Assembly: GCF_020447265.1 (NCBI RefSeq)
Contig: NZ_JAJADR010000001.1
Location: 372,001-436,000 of the forward strand
Direction of reading: 5' to 3'
DNA: 64,000 bases
From: Hymenobacter lucidus
GTDB taxonomy: Bacteria > Bacteroidota > Bacteroidia > Cytophagales > Hymenobacteraceae
Part shown: positions 33,165 to 41,676 of the stretch, piece by piece
Numbering within the stretch: the stretch's first letter is position 1
How the letters are laid out: every line of letters starts with the position of its first letter
Position numbers and translations under genes: made by a program
Notes under the pieces: model-generated
What the model saw: the letters and a program-made list of their open reading frames with translations, nothing else
What the model was told of the DNA's origin: nothing
Databases searched by the model: none

Positions 33165-35831
33165 TTAAAATTGCCCCCGTACACCCAGCTGCCACACGCG
33201 GGCCACGGGGTACACGGTAGCATCCTGGCCGGCGTAATAGGGGGCCGCGCCGCCGCTGCTCACGTTGGGGTCGAAGCCGCGGTAGGGGCCGGTAACGAAC
33301 AGGTTCTGGCCGCCCACCCACACACTAGCCTGACGCTTGCCCGTATTCACAACTTCAAAGCTGAGCGTGAGTTGGGAAAGGCGCAGATGGCTGCCGCTTT
33401 CCAGCTCGGCACGGCTGGTCGTGTCGTACGGGCCCCGGTTGGTGCCGGCGCTGGGCACCAGGGTGTTCTGGTTGGTGGGCGTCCAGTAGCTCAAGGCGCG
33501 TGTGGTGCTGTTGCGGGTGGCAGCCGGGGAATCGAGCATCAGCAGGGGCGAGTTCAGGAGCTGGTAGCCAAACAGGCCATCGAATTGCGCTACCAGTTGC
33601 AGGCGCTTGAAACGCAGCTGTTGGGTGAGGTTGAGTGAGTAGCGCGGCAGGCCCTGGCCGTCGTAATAGTTATCCAGATAGGTGATTTGGCCATCGTGGT
33701 TCACGTCGCGGAAGCGGCGCTGGCCGGCGCTGGGCGTGCCCGCCGGGTAGGTGCCGTTCTGGTCGGCCACGTAGAAGCGGCCCATGGGCTGGCCCTCTTG
33801 CAGGTTGCCCGGAATACGGCCGCTGAATGGCCGGCTTACATCAATGGTTTCGACGATGGTATGCGTGGAGGCGGCGGCCAGCTGGGTGTTGCCCGTCAGC
33901 GGGCCGGCCTGCCAGCGGCTGCTGGCCGTCAGCTCCAGGCCCCGGTTGCGCAGCGTAATATCGGGGGAAGCGTAGAGGGTGCCATAGCCGGTATTGGTGG
34001 TGACGGTGAAGGGAAAAACCGCCTGGGCGTGGGCCGTGCGCCGCTGGTAGGCGGCCACTTCGAGGGTAAGGCGGCCGTGGAGCAGCCCCGCCCGCAGGCC
34101 GGCATCGTGGTGAGTAGTGCGGTCGGGGGTGAAAAAGGAGCTGGTTTTGCCCGAGCCAACCCACAGCGTAAGATCGGTCAGGCTTTCGGCGGCGGCCAGA
34201 AAATTCTCCTTGTGCAGGTGCCAGCTCAGCTCGGCCCCCGGCAGCCACACCTTTTTATCATCGGCCGCTTTGCCGGAGGCAAACTCCGTGCGCATGGAGG
34301 CCTGCACCTCGTAGCGGCCAGCAAACGTGTAGCCCACCACCGCCGACGGGCTATGGATAGCCAGCCGCTTTTCTTCCAGCCGGAAGTAGTAGTTGCGCAT
34401 GCGGCTGTACTCACGGTGGTTCAGCTCCTTCTGGTCTTGCTGGCGCAGGTAGTTGAGGGCCACCCCGACGGCGTGCCGGGCCCCGAAGGTGTGCTGATAG
34501 CGCAGGGCGGCATCTACCACCCAGTTGCGGGTAGTGGTGGTGGAAGTGGCGCTTTCGACCAGGTGTTGCCCGGTCGTGTTGTAATCTTTGGGGGCATAGG
34601 TTAGCGCCTCTCCCTCCAGCTGCTCGCGGCTGCCGCGCGCACTCAGGCTCAGGTCGTTGCTGAACTGGTAGGTGGCGCTGAGCTGGGTAAGCCGCCGCCG
34701 CGTGCGGGCCGTGCCCGAATTCTCGTCTAAGTTGCGGCGCGGTGTGGGTTGGTACTGGAGATTATAAGGGTCGCGGGCGGGCAGGGCCGGAATGCCGAAC
34801 AGAAAGCCCTGCACCAGGCTGCCGGCGTCAAATTCGGCTCCGGCGTGGTGCTGGTCGGCCTGGCTGGCACTGGCCCGCAGGCCCACGCTGAGCTTGCGGG
34901 TAAGCTGCTGGTCGAGGTTGAGGCGCAGGCTATAGCGGCGCAGGCCTGACTTCACGATGACGCCCGCCTGGTCGAGGTAGTCGGCGGCGACGTAGTAGCG
35001 CGTCTTGTTGACCAGGCCGTCCAGGCTCAGGTTGTGGCTTTGGATACCGGCTGGCCGAAACAGCTCGTCCTGCCAGTCGATGGTGCCCAGATTTCCGAGG
35101 TCGGCGGCCGAATAAGGCGCGGCCCGGCCCGCCGAAGTGGAAACGTAGTTGACCAGATCGGCATACTGACGGGCGCTGAGCAAATCGTAGCGCTGGCGCA
35201 CCTGCTGCACGCCGCCCCAGCCGCTGTAGCGCACCCGCACACAAGGCTGATCTTCAAAGTGCAGGTCGTTGGCGGTCTTGGTGGTAATGAGGATAACGCC
35301 GTTGGAGCCCTGCATGCCGTAGCGGGCTGTGGCGGCAGCTCCGCGCAGCACCGTTATCTGGGCTACATCCTCCATGGGCATATCCAGCAGCGGGTTGGCG
35401 TTGGGCGTGTGCGGGGTGGGCGTGTTCAGGCTCCAGGTCGCGGTAGGCGAGTTGACCGTAAAAAAGCTTTCCATCCCCGACCATTTTTCCGGCGTCGCGT
35501 CGGTATTGTACACCGGCACACCATCTACCACGTACAGCGGCTGGCTGTTGCCGGTCAGGTTGGTGGCCCCCCGGATGCGCACCGTGGCCCAGGCCCCCGG
35601 TGCCCCGGAAAAGGGCGTGACCTGCACCCCGGCCACCCGGCTCAGTAGGGGTTGGATGGTGGTAAAGGCGGGTAAACTTGTCCGCTCCCAGATAACGGGG
35701 TCGAGAATAAGGCCTGGACGAGCAGCTGGCAGGCTGTCGGGCGCAGTGGTGGTTTGGTCGGTTTGCTGGACTTGGGCCTGAGCGGCGGAAGAGGTCAGCA
35801 GGAAAATGCTGAGCGGTAAAAATCGGGTCAT
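33165..35831 (-). CDS. SusC/RagA-type TonB-dependent outer-membrane receptor
   Basis: The 888-residue protein has a signal peptide (LPLSIFLLTSSAAQAQ), a plug domain with the RagA/SusC block (RIRGATNLTGNSQPLYVVDGVPVY near residue 85; QITVLRGAAATARYGMQGSNGVILITTK near residue 160) and a long beta-barrel ending in VWQLGVRGQF. It imports large nutrients through the outer membrane with TonB energy. It is shorter than many SusC proteins and lacks the N-terminal carboxypeptidase-like domain and, as far as visible, a TonB box block. No SusD gene lies next to it; the M16 peptidase gene is directly downstream instead. The substrate is unknown. Confidence 0.9.
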   Translation of the reverse strand: MTRFLPLSIFLLTSSAAQAQVQQTDQTTTAPDSLPAARPGLILDPVIWERTSLPAFTTIQPLLSRVAGVQVTPFSGAPGAWATVRIRGATNLTGNSQPLYVVDGVPVYNTDATPEKWSGMESFFTVNSPTATWSLNTPTPHTPNANPLLDMPMEDVAQITVLRGAAATARYGMQGSNGVILITTKTANDLHFEDQPCVRVRYSGWGGVQQVRQRYDLLSARQYADLVNYVSTSAGRAAPYSAADLGNLGTIDWQDELFRPAGIQSHNLSLDGLVNKTRYYVAADYLDQAGVIVKSGLRRYSLRLNLDQQLTRKLSVGLRASASQADQHHAGAEFDAGSLVQGFLFGIPALPARDPYNLQYQPTPRRNLDENSGTARTRRRLTQLSATYQFSNDLSLSARGSREQLEGEALTYAPKDYNTTGQHLVESATSTTTTRNWVVDAALRYQHTFGARHAVGVALNYLRQQDQKELNHREYSRMRNYYFRLEEKRLAIHSPSAVVGYTFAGRYEVQASMRTEFASGKAADDKKVWLPGAELSWHLHKENFLAAAESLTDLTLWVGSGKTSSFFTPDRTTHHDAGLRAGLLHGRLTLEVAAYQRRTAHAQAVFPFTVTTNTGYGTLYASPDITLRNRGLELTASSRWQAGPLTGNTQLAAASTHTIVETIDVSRPFSGRIPGNLQEGQPMGRFYVADQNGTYPAGTPSAGQRRFRDVNHDGQITYLDNYYDGQGLPRYSLNLTQQLRFKRLQLVAQFDGLFGYQLLNSPLLMLDSPAATRNSTTRALSYWTPTNQNTLVPSAGTNRGPYDTTSRAELESGSHLRLSQLTLSFEVVNTGKRQASVWVGGQNLFVTGPYRGFDPNVSSGGAAPYYAGQDATVYPVARVWQLGVRGQF

Positions 35832-35929
35832 ATATAGGATAGGGAGGGAAAACGGGCCCCGAAGATAGATGCCGCCGGCCGTCGGATTTCACATTCGCAG
35901 ATCAACAATCTTCCTTTCGCCCAAACCTG

Positions 35930-35937
35930 TACTTTTG
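35930..35937 (+). promoter_or_regulatory. -7 promoter box TACTTTTG
   Basis: An exact TAnnTTTG match lies 29 bases before the ATG of the dehydrogenase E1 gene. Confidence 0.6.
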
Positions 35938-35966
35938 CCCCGCTTACCACCCACCCTTCCTCCCGT

Positions 35967-37946
35967 ATGAACTTCGACCGGAAAGATTACTCCAACGACG
36001 TACTGCTTCACCTCTATCAGGGCCTGCTCAAGCCGCGCATGATTGAGGAAAAAATGCTCATTCTGCTGCGGCAGGGCAAAGTCAGCAAGTGGTTTTCGGG
36101 CATCGGGCAGGAAGCCATTTCGGTGGGCAGCACCCTGGCCCTCAACCCCGACGAGTACATTCTGCCCCTGCACCGCAACCTGGGCGTATTCACGGGCCGC
36201 AATATCCCCCTCGACCGTCTCTTTGCGCAGTGGCAGGGCAAAACCACCGGCTACACCAAGGGCCGCGACCGGAGCTTCCACTTCGGCACCAACGAGCACC
36301 ACATCGTGGGCATGATTTCGCACCTGGGCCCGCAGCTGGCCGTGGCCGGCGGCATTGCCCTGGCTGATGTGCTGGACGACAAGCCCGCCGTAACCGTAAC
36401 CTACAGCGGCGACGGCGGCGCCTCAGAGGGCGACTTCCACGAGGCCCTGAACGTGGCCGCCGTGTGGCAGCTGCCGGTTATCTTCATCATCGAGAACAAC
36501 GGCTATGGCTTGAGCACGCCTTCGCGGGAGCAGTTTCGCTTCAACTACTTTATCGACAAAGGCCCAGCCTATGGCATGGAGGCGGTGCAGGTAGACGGCA
36601 ACAACGTGCTGGAAGTATACGACACGGTGAAGCGCCTGGCCGAGGATATGCGCCAAAACCCGCGCCCCGTGCTGCTGGAGGCCCTTACCTTCCGGATGCG
36701 CGGCCACGAAGAAGCCTCGGGTACCAAGTACGTGCCCCAGGAGCTGTTTGAGGAATGGGCCCAGAAAGACCCGGTGGAGAACTACGAGAAATGGCTGCTG
36801 GCCGAGGGCATTCTGGACGAGGAAGCCCGCATGCGCTTCCGCGAAACCATCAAGCGCGAAATTGAGGAAGGCCTGCGCGTGGCCGATGCCGTGCCCATGC
36901 CCACGGCCAACCTGGAAGAGGAAGTAGCCGATATGTACCGCCCCTTCGAGGCCCCGGTGCAGGACCCGCCCGCCGACAGCCCGAGCACCGATAAGCGCTA
37001 CGTCGATGCCATCAGCGACGCACTGCGCCAGAGTATGGAGCGCTACCCCGAGCTGGTGCTCATGGGCCAGGACATTGCCGACTACGGCGGAGTTTTTAAG
37101 GTGACGGAGGGCTTCGTGGGGCAGTTTGGCAAAGGTCGGGTGCGCAACACGCCGCTCTGCGAATCAGCCATTGTGGGTGCGGGGCTGGGGCTGAGCATCA
37201 AGAAGAAAAAAGCCATGGTAGAAATGCAGTTCGCCGATTTCGTGACCTGCGGCTTCAACCAGATTGTGAATAACCTGGCCAAAACCCACTACCGCTGGGG
37301 CCAGAATGCCGACGTGGTGGTGCGCATGCCCACCGGCGCGGGCTCGGCGGCCGGCCCGTTTCACAGCCAAAGTAACGAGGCCTGGTTTACCCACACGCCG
37401 GGCCTGAAAGTGGTGTTTCCGAGCAACCCGCACGATGCCAAAGGCCTGCTCAACGCGGCCATCGAAGATCCCAACCCGGTTATCTACTTCGAGCACAAGA
37501 TGCTCTACCGCAGCATCAGCGGGCCGGTGCCCGATGCCTACTACACCACGCCCATTGGCAAGGCGGCCCTGGCCCGCGAAGGCGCGGAGCTGAGCATCAT
37601 CACCTACGGCATGGGCGTGCACTGGGCCACTCAGCTGGCCGACGAGCTGAGCCTGGACTGCGACATTCTGGATTTGCGCACTTTGCTGCCCTGGGATGAG
37701 GAAGCGGTGCGGACTACGGTGCTCAAGACTGGCCGCATCATTCTTTTCCACGAAGACACGCTCACGGGCGGCATCGGGGGCGAAATTGCGGCCTGGATTG
37801 CCGAGCATTGCTTCGAGCACCTCGACGGGCCCGTGCAGCGCGTAGCCTCCCTGGATACGGCTATTCCCTTCGCCCCGTCGCTGGAAAAACAGTTTCTGCC
37901 GGTGCAGCGCCTGCGCGAGCGGGTCGAGAAGCTGCTGGCCTACTAA
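35967..37946 (+). CDS. Branched-chain 2-oxoacid dehydrogenase E1, alpha and beta fused
   Basis: The 659-residue protein joins both E1 subunits. The alpha half (about 1-330) has the thiamine-pyrophosphate motif GDGGASEGDFHEALNVAAVW-IFIIENN (about 148-178) and the SRGHEEASG-like region; the beta half (about 340-659) starts KRYVDAISDALRQSMER and has GQDIADYGGVFKVTEG, FADFVTCGFNQIVNNLAKTHYRWG and the transketolase C-terminal part. It uses thiamine pyrophosphate to decarboxylate 2-oxoacids from Val, Leu and Ile (or pyruvate) and passes the acyl group to a lipoylated E2. Fused E1 genes are common in Bacteroidota. No E2 gene is adjacent. Confidence 0.92.
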   Translation: MNFDRKDYSNDVLLHLYQGLLKPRMIEEKMLILLRQGKVSKWFSGIGQEAISVGSTLALNPDEYILPLHRNLGVFTGRNIPLDRLFAQWQGKTTGYTKGRDRSFHFGTNEHHIVGMISHLGPQLAVAGGIALADVLDDKPAVTVTYSGDGGASEGDFHEALNVAAVWQLPVIFIIENNGYGLSTPSREQFRFNYFIDKGPAYGMEAVQVDGNNVLEVYDTVKRLAEDMRQNPRPVLLEALTFRMRGHEEASGTKYVPQELFEEWAQKDPVENYEKWLLAEGILDEEARMRFRETIKREIEEGLRVADAVPMPTANLEEEVADMYRPFEAPVQDPPADSPSTDKRYVDAISDALRQSMERYPELVLMGQDIADYGGVFKVTEGFVGQFGKGRVRNTPLCESAIVGAGLGLSIKKKKAMVEMQFADFVTCGFNQIVNNLAKTHYRWGQNADVVVRMPTGAGSAAGPFHSQSNEAWFTHTPGLKVVFPSNPHDAKGLLNAAIEDPNPVIYFEHKMLYRSISGPVPDAYYTTPIGKAALAREGAELSIITYGMGVHWATQLADELSLDCDILDLRTLLPWDEEAVRTTVLKTGRIILFHEDTLTGGIGGEIAAWIAEHCFEHLDGPVQRVASLDTAIPFAPSLEKQFLPVQRLRERVEKLLAY

Positions 37947-37951
37947 TCTTT

Positions 37952-37999
37952 CATCCCGGATTTCGCGCCTGAAACCAGCGGAGTCCGGGATGCTATTTA
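37952..37999 (+). terminator. Terminator after the E1 gene
   Basis: CATCCCGGA pairs with TCCGGGATG around a 23-base loop, followed by a T-rich GCTATTTATCTT. Confidence 0.7.
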
Positions 38000-38044
38000 T
38001 CTTGCAGGCTGATTGATACGCCTCGGCCTGACTCCTGCTGCCTT

Positions 38045-38356
38045 ATGACTGTTTTTACCTTGCGTAGTCTGCGCCGAGTGCTGGGGCTGGTACTCATGTG
38101 CTTCCTGATGTCGGTATCCTGCCATCCGTACCGGATTCCGAACCCGAAAGGACCGCCGCAGCCCAAAGTACACAAGGCCAAAACTGCCGATACCGAAGCG
38201 GCCGACGGCCGCAGTACCGACGTGACTACCGAGGCTAAGCCCATCAAGAACAGCTACGACAAAAACGGTATTCTCAAAAAGCCCAAGTACAACAGCCGGC
38301 GGCTGAAGAAAAAAGTGGGTCAGCGCAAATTCCTGGGCATCACCCTGCCATTTTAA
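38045..38356 (+). CDS. Small basic lipoprotein, 103 residues
   Basis: The product starts with a lipoprotein signal (RRVLGLVLMCFLMSVSC, Cys25). The mature part has many Lys and Arg, a YDKNGILKKPKYNSRRLKKKVGQRKF stretch and ends in LGITLPF, which resembles an anchor or assembly tail. No family was recognised. It stands before a second small basic secreted protein (38469) on the same strand. The strongly basic stretch resembles tails seen at 38469 and in the DUF6799 protein (53074), but these are not homologous over their length. Confidence 0.65.
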   Translation: MTVFTLRSLRRVLGLVLMCFLMSVSCHPYRIPNPKGPPQPKVHKAKTADTEAADGRSTDVTTEAKPIKNSYDKNGILKKPKYNSRRLKKKVGQRKFLGITLPF

Positions 38357-38468
38357 CTTTTCTAAGCAGCAGAGTCCGCGCCTTTTGCGTATAGAATAGT
38401 CCGCTTGGTTTTAAACCTGCCGGCATTATTCTGGTCTGCTGTAGCACGTATTCTTTTCCCCGATTCTT

Positions 38469-38792
38469 ATGCGTAAAGTCTGGATACTGGCCGGGTTGCT
38501 ACTTGGTATGAGTACGGCGGCTCTGGCCCAAACCGAGTACATGGCTCCGGGCATCCGCCGGGCCGAAAACCGCCGTGCCCTGCGCGACGCCCGCAAGTTC
38601 AAGGCTGAGTATAAGGACTCGCACCTGGCCGTGAGCAAAGAGGCGCTACAGGCTGGCGGTACCGGCCGGCCGCAGCAACCTAAAGATGGCCGCGAGAGTT
38701 ATAAGTTTGATAACGCCGGCTCACCCCGGGTTCGCGAACCGGCCCACGTAGGGCTGGGGCTGCGCAAGAAAAAGAAAGCGACGAAAGAATAA
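38469..38792 (+). CDS. Small basic secreted protein, 107 residues
   Basis: The product has a signal peptide (VWILAGLLLGMSTAALAQ, cut near residue 20) and then a charged, Arg/Lys-rich body (RRAENRRALRDARKFKAEYKD) ending in LGLRKKKKATKE. No family was recognised. It begins with TEYMAPGIRR, where APGI recalls the first half of the motif in the 30051-31719 proteins, but the STDYxGRP half is missing. Its stop is 4 bases before the ytxJ start, so they share a transcript. Confidence 0.65.
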   Translation: MRKVWILAGLLLGMSTAALAQTEYMAPGIRRAENRRALRDARKFKAEYKDSHLAVSKEALQAGGTGRPQQPKDGRESYKFDNAGSPRVREPAHVGLGLRKKKKATKE

Positions 38793-38796
38793 TCCT

Positions 38797-39141
38797 ATGA
38801 GTACTCCCTGGCAACCCCTCACCGAATCTGAGCAGCTCACTGACATCGTGCGCGAGTCGCACGAGCACCCGGTGCTTATCTTCAAGCACAGCACGAGCTG
38901 CTCCATTAGCGCCGCCGCCAAAAGCAAGCTGGAGCGCCAATGGCCCGAAGCCAACCTGGCCGATACCAAAATCTATTACCTCGACCTGCTGCGCTTCCGG
39001 CCCATCTCGGCCGAAATAGCCACCAAGTTCGGCATCCGCCACGAGTCACCGCAACTGCTCCTGATTCAGGATGGCGAGTGCAGTTTCGACGCCTCCCACA
39101 TGGGTATCCGCCTCAGCGACGTGCAGGCAAAAGTGCAATAG
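38797..39141 (+). CDS. ytxJ: Bacillithiol-system redox-active protein YtxJ
   Basis: YtxJ is a thioredoxin-like protein tied to bacillithiol, the low-molecular-weight thiol of Firmicutes and many Bacteroidota, and may reverse S-bacillithiolation. The 114-residue product has the IFKHSTSCSISAAAKSKLE block near residue 29, with a single active Cys in the Thr-Ser-Cys-Ser-Ile-Ser motif, and the QLLLIQDGEC end of the thioredoxin fold. It follows the 107-residue basic secreted protein by 4 bases. It shows that the organism probably makes bacillithiol. Confidence 0.9.
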   Translation: MSTPWQPLTESEQLTDIVRESHEHPVLIFKHSTSCSISAAAKSKLERQWPEANLADTKIYYLDLLRFRPISAEIATKFGIRHESPQLLLIQDGECSFDASHMGIRLSDVQAKVQ

Positions 39142-39240
39142 CGAAATTGCGAAGTGGTGAAATTGTGAATTCAATGTTTCGCTGGCACAGCTTGCGCAAA
39201 TCGGATACCAACCTCACAATTTCACCACTTCACAATCTCA
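39141..39240. repeat. Inverted repeat with GAAGTGGTGAAATTGTGA arms
   Basis: The left arm contains GAAGTGGTGAAATTGTGA and the right arm TCACAATTTCACCACTTC, exact reverse complements over 18 bases, about 40 bases apart. It lies between ytxJ and the convergent osmC gene. A related arm is seen at 1501-1535 and AATGTGAGATTGTGA-like pieces at 1271-1284. Confidence 0.75.
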
Positions 39241-39241
39241 C

Positions 39242-39649
39242 TTATTCGCCGTAGGCGAACTGAACCTCCTGCCGGATTTCCGGGTTCAGACTTAGAGCTA
39301 CCGGGCAGGTGCGGGCGGCGTTTTCGAGCAGCGTCCGGTCTTTTGCCGACAGTGCCGCCGGGAGCCGGAAGTTTACGTCAATCTGAATGATGCGCCGGGG
39401 TTCCGCGGCCATATGTTTGGTTACCTCGAAGCTCACGCCAGTCAGGTCGAGCTGGTGCCGTTCGGCCACGATGCCCATAATGGTCATCATGCAGGTGCCC
39501 AAGGCCGCACATACCAGGTCGGTGGGGGAAAAAGACTCTCCCCGGCCGTGGTTATCGACGGGCGCGTCGGTGAAGATAGTGGTGCCAGAAGCAGTGTGAA
39601 CGGATTCAGTGCGTAGATTACCGGAATATTGGGCGGTAGCGGTGCTCAT
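39242..39649 (-). CDS. OsmC-family peroxide reductase
   Basis: The 135-residue protein matches OsmC: it has two conserved Cys (LGTCMMTIMG near residue 53 and ARTCPVALSLNP near residue 113) that reduce organic hydroperoxides or related electrophiles, and the FSPTDLVCAALGTC block. It is cytosolic. It lies convergent with ytxJ, separated by the inverted repeat. The two redox genes together suggest an oxidative-stress area, though they are not in one operon. Confidence 0.9.
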   Translation of the reverse strand: MSTATAQYSGNLRTESVHTASGTTIFTDAPVDNHGRGESFSPTDLVCAALGTCMMTIMGIVAERHQLDLTGVSFEVTKHMAAEPRRIIQIDVNFRLPAALSAKDRTLLENAARTCPVALSLNPEIRQEVQFAYGE

Positions 39650-39687
39650 AGTCAGAAAGTTGGCAAGACAATGCTCACAAATTTACG

Positions 39688-39695
39688 TACTTTAG
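39688..39695 (+). promoter_or_regulatory. -7-like promoter box TACTTTAG
   Basis: It differs from TAnnTTTG at one base (A for the third T of the TTTG part) and ends 5 bases before the ATG at 39701, consistent with a leaderless message. Confidence 0.45.
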
Positions 39696-39700
39696 ACGGT

Positions 39701-40540
39701 ATGGCCCCGCAGCGGGCCTTTTCGCGGTTTATTCCCACCTCCTTAGCTCCTCCGGCCCCCGTGCGCAACTTCTACACTTTCGGTTTTTGTCTGCTGGCCC
39801 TGCTCGGAGCAACATCCCGGGTGCAGGCCCAAAGCTCCGACGAGCCTTCTTATCAGAAGGAATTCACCTACGGTATCAACTTCAACACCCGCGGTGGCCT
39901 TATTGGGGGCGTCGCGGTGCGCTCCACCCGGGTGCTGGACGAGAAATGGTCCCGCTTCTGGGGAGTAGAGGGCGTAGAGGTGAAGCATCCTAAGGAGCAG
40001 CGCGCCTTGAACGGTAACACGGGCGGCTCGTTTGTGTACGGCAAGTCGAACTACCTCTTCGTTATCCGGCCTTCCTACGGGATGCAGCGGGTGGTATTCC
40101 GTAAAGCACCCGAATCGGGGGTGCAGGTGAATGCCCTCTTAGGCGCAGGTCCCTCCATCGGCCTGCTGATGCCTTACTACATCTATTACGATTACACAGT
40201 GCGCGAAAACCGCCCTGGAGCCCCGGTGCAGGAAGATATTCGCAGTGAGCAATACGATCCGGAAGTTAACTCCATCCGGGACCGTATCCTGGACCGGGCC
40301 CCGCTTTTCTCGGGAGCCAGTGACACCAAAGTCAAATTTGGGGCACATATCCGGGGGGCGCTCAGCTTCGAGTATGGCCGCTACCGGGATGCCGTGGCTG
40401 GTATCGAAACCGGTTTCCTGTTCGAGCTCTATCCTAAGGAGCTAACTATTCTGCGGGCTCAGAATATCAACGACGGCACGCTAAACACCAACTTCTACCC
40501 GTCGGTATATCTGACGCTCTATATCGGCCACCGCAGCTAA
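39701..40540 (+). CDS. Predicted outer-membrane beta-barrel protein, 279 residues
   Basis: The product has a signal peptide-like N-terminus (NFYTFGFCLLALLGATSRVQAQ, cut near residue 44) after a long leader and then alternating polar/aromatic strands (YGINFNTRGGLIGGVAVRS, FVIRPSYGMQRVVF, VYLTLYIGHRS) ending in an aromatic-rich strand, typical of an outer-membrane barrel. No family could be named. The start at 39701 is chosen because the promoter-like box is 5 bases upstream; an earlier ATG at 39671 is possible. It begins divergently from osmC and is followed by a terminator. Confidence 0.7.
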   Translation: MAPQRAFSRFIPTSLAPPAPVRNFYTFGFCLLALLGATSRVQAQSSDEPSYQKEFTYGINFNTRGGLIGGVAVRSTRVLDEKWSRFWGVEGVEVKHPKEQRALNGNTGGSFVYGKSNYLFVIRPSYGMQRVVFRKAPESGVQVNALLGAGPSIGLLMPYYIYYDYTVRENRPGAPVQEDIRSEQYDPEVNSIRDRILDRAPLFSGASDTKVKFGAHIRGALSFEYGRYRDAVAGIETGFLFELYPKELTILRAQNINDGTLNTNFYPSVYLTLYIGHRS

Positions 40541-40568
40541 CCGGCGCGGCTCCGTATTTTTTCGGACT

Positions 40569-40631
40569 AAAAAGGACTTTTCGGGCGCTCGGGTGTTTAT
40601 AACCTGACGACCGAGAAGTCCTTCGTTTTTT
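40569..40631 (+). terminator. Terminator before lipA
   Basis: AAAAAGGACTTTTCGG pairs with CCGAGAAGTCCTT, followed by CGTTTTTT, ending the barrel gene. Confidence 0.8.
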
Positions 40632-40674
40632 AGCCATCTGCTTTAGGTGGTACTCATAACTGACAACTGACTGC

Positions 40675-40682
40675 TACCTTTG
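40675..40682 (+). promoter_or_regulatory. -7 promoter box TACCTTTG for lipA
   Basis: An exact TAnnTTTG match ends 4 bases before the lipA ATG at 40687, so lipA is probably leaderless. It is preceded by TAACTGACAACTGAC, a piece of the TTAGTTGTCAG-type repeat. Confidence 0.65.
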
Positions 40683-40686
40683 TAGT

Positions 40687-41601
40687 ATGGATGACCTGCT
40701 GCTGACGTTACCTATCATTCAAGCCCAACCGGCCGCTCCGGCTGTGCCCGCCAAGCCCCGCAAGCCCGACTGGCTGCGTGTGAAGCTGCCGGTAGGCCCC
40801 GAATATGCTAAAGTCCGCCGCTTGGTGGATGAGCATAAGCTGCACACCATCTGTGAGAGCGGCAACTGCCCCAATATGGGCGAGTGCTGGGGCGCCGGCA
40901 CTGCCACGTTCATGATTCTGGGCAACATTTGCACGCGCTCCTGCTCGTTTTGCGCCGTGGCCACGGGCCGCCCCAACGAGTATGATACCGACGAACCCCG
41001 CCGCGTGGCCGAAGCCATTCAGCTGATGGGTGTGAAGCACGCCGTAATTACCAGCGTAAACCGCGACGAGCTGAAGGACCGGGGCGCCAGCATCTGGTAC
41101 GAAACGGTGGTCGGCATTAAGCAGTTGAGCCCCATTACTACCATCGAAACCCTGATTCCGGACGTGAAAGCCAACTGGGCCGCGCTGGATACCATGATTG
41201 CCGGCGGCCAGGAAGTGGTGTCGCACAACATGGAAACCGTAGGCAGCCTTTACCGCCTCGTGCGGCCCCAGGCCAAGTACGACCGGAGCCTGGAGCAGAT
41301 CCGGCGTACCAAGGAAGCAGGGAAGCGTACCAAGTCGGGCATCATGCTGGGCTTGGGCGAAACCAAAGAGGAAATGTATCAGGCTATGGACGACTTGGCA
41401 GCCAACGGCCTTGACATTCTGACTTTGGGCCAGTATCTGCAGCCTACCAAGCGCCATATCGAGGTAGCCGAATTCATTCACCCCGACCTGTTTGCGCACT
41501 ACCGTGAGGAAGGCTTGCGCCGGGGCCTGAAGTACGTCGAATCGGGTCCATTGGTGCGCAGCAGCTACCACGCCGAGCGCCACGTGAACGTGCCAATTTA
41601 A
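40687..41601 (+). CDS. lipA: Lipoyl synthase LipA
   Basis: LipA inserts two sulfurs into an octanoyl group on lipoyl domains, making the lipoyl cofactor. The 304-residue radical-SAM protein has the auxiliary cluster motif [12 protein letters not shown] near residue 57 and the SAM motif CTRSCSFC near residue 82, followed by [18 protein letters not shown]. The end carries the RSSYHAE block with the serine that binds the auxiliary cluster. Its substrates, the E2 and GcvH proteins, include SucB encoded at 62428. The gene stands alone between two terminators. Confidence 0.97.
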   Translation: MDDLLLTLPIIQAQPAAPAVPAKPRKPDWLRVKLPVGPEYAKVRRLVDEHKLHTICESGNCPNMGECWGAGTATFMILGNICTRSCSFCAVATGRPNEYDTDEPRRVAEAIQLMGVKHAVITSVNRDELKDRGASIWYETVVGIKQLSPITTIETLIPDVKANWAALDTMIAGGQEVVSHNMETVGSLYRLVRPQAKYDRSLEQIRRTKEAGKRTKSGIMLGLGETKEEMYQAMDDLAANGLDILTLGQYLQPTKRHIEVAEFIHPDLFAHYREEGLRRGLKYVESGPLVRSSYHAERHVNVPI

Positions 41602-41618
41602 GCTGTCCGATTTCACAT

Positions 41619-41658
41619 AAAAAAAGCGCGACTCCCTGCAAAGGGAGCCGCGCTTTTT
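41619..41658. terminator. Bidirectional terminator
   Basis: AAAAAAAGCGCG and CGCGCTTTTT arms with CTCCCT/AGGGAG inside form a stem between lipA and the convergent DUF4136 gene. Confidence 0.88.
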
Positions 41659-41676
41659 GGTAAATGGGCGGTGCGA

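Noticed and set aside
33088..33321. N-terminal extension of the M16 peptidase
   Set aside because: It overlaps the receptor gene and is Arg/Pro-rich without family similarity; MIHFEEFTLANGL at 33087 is the family start.
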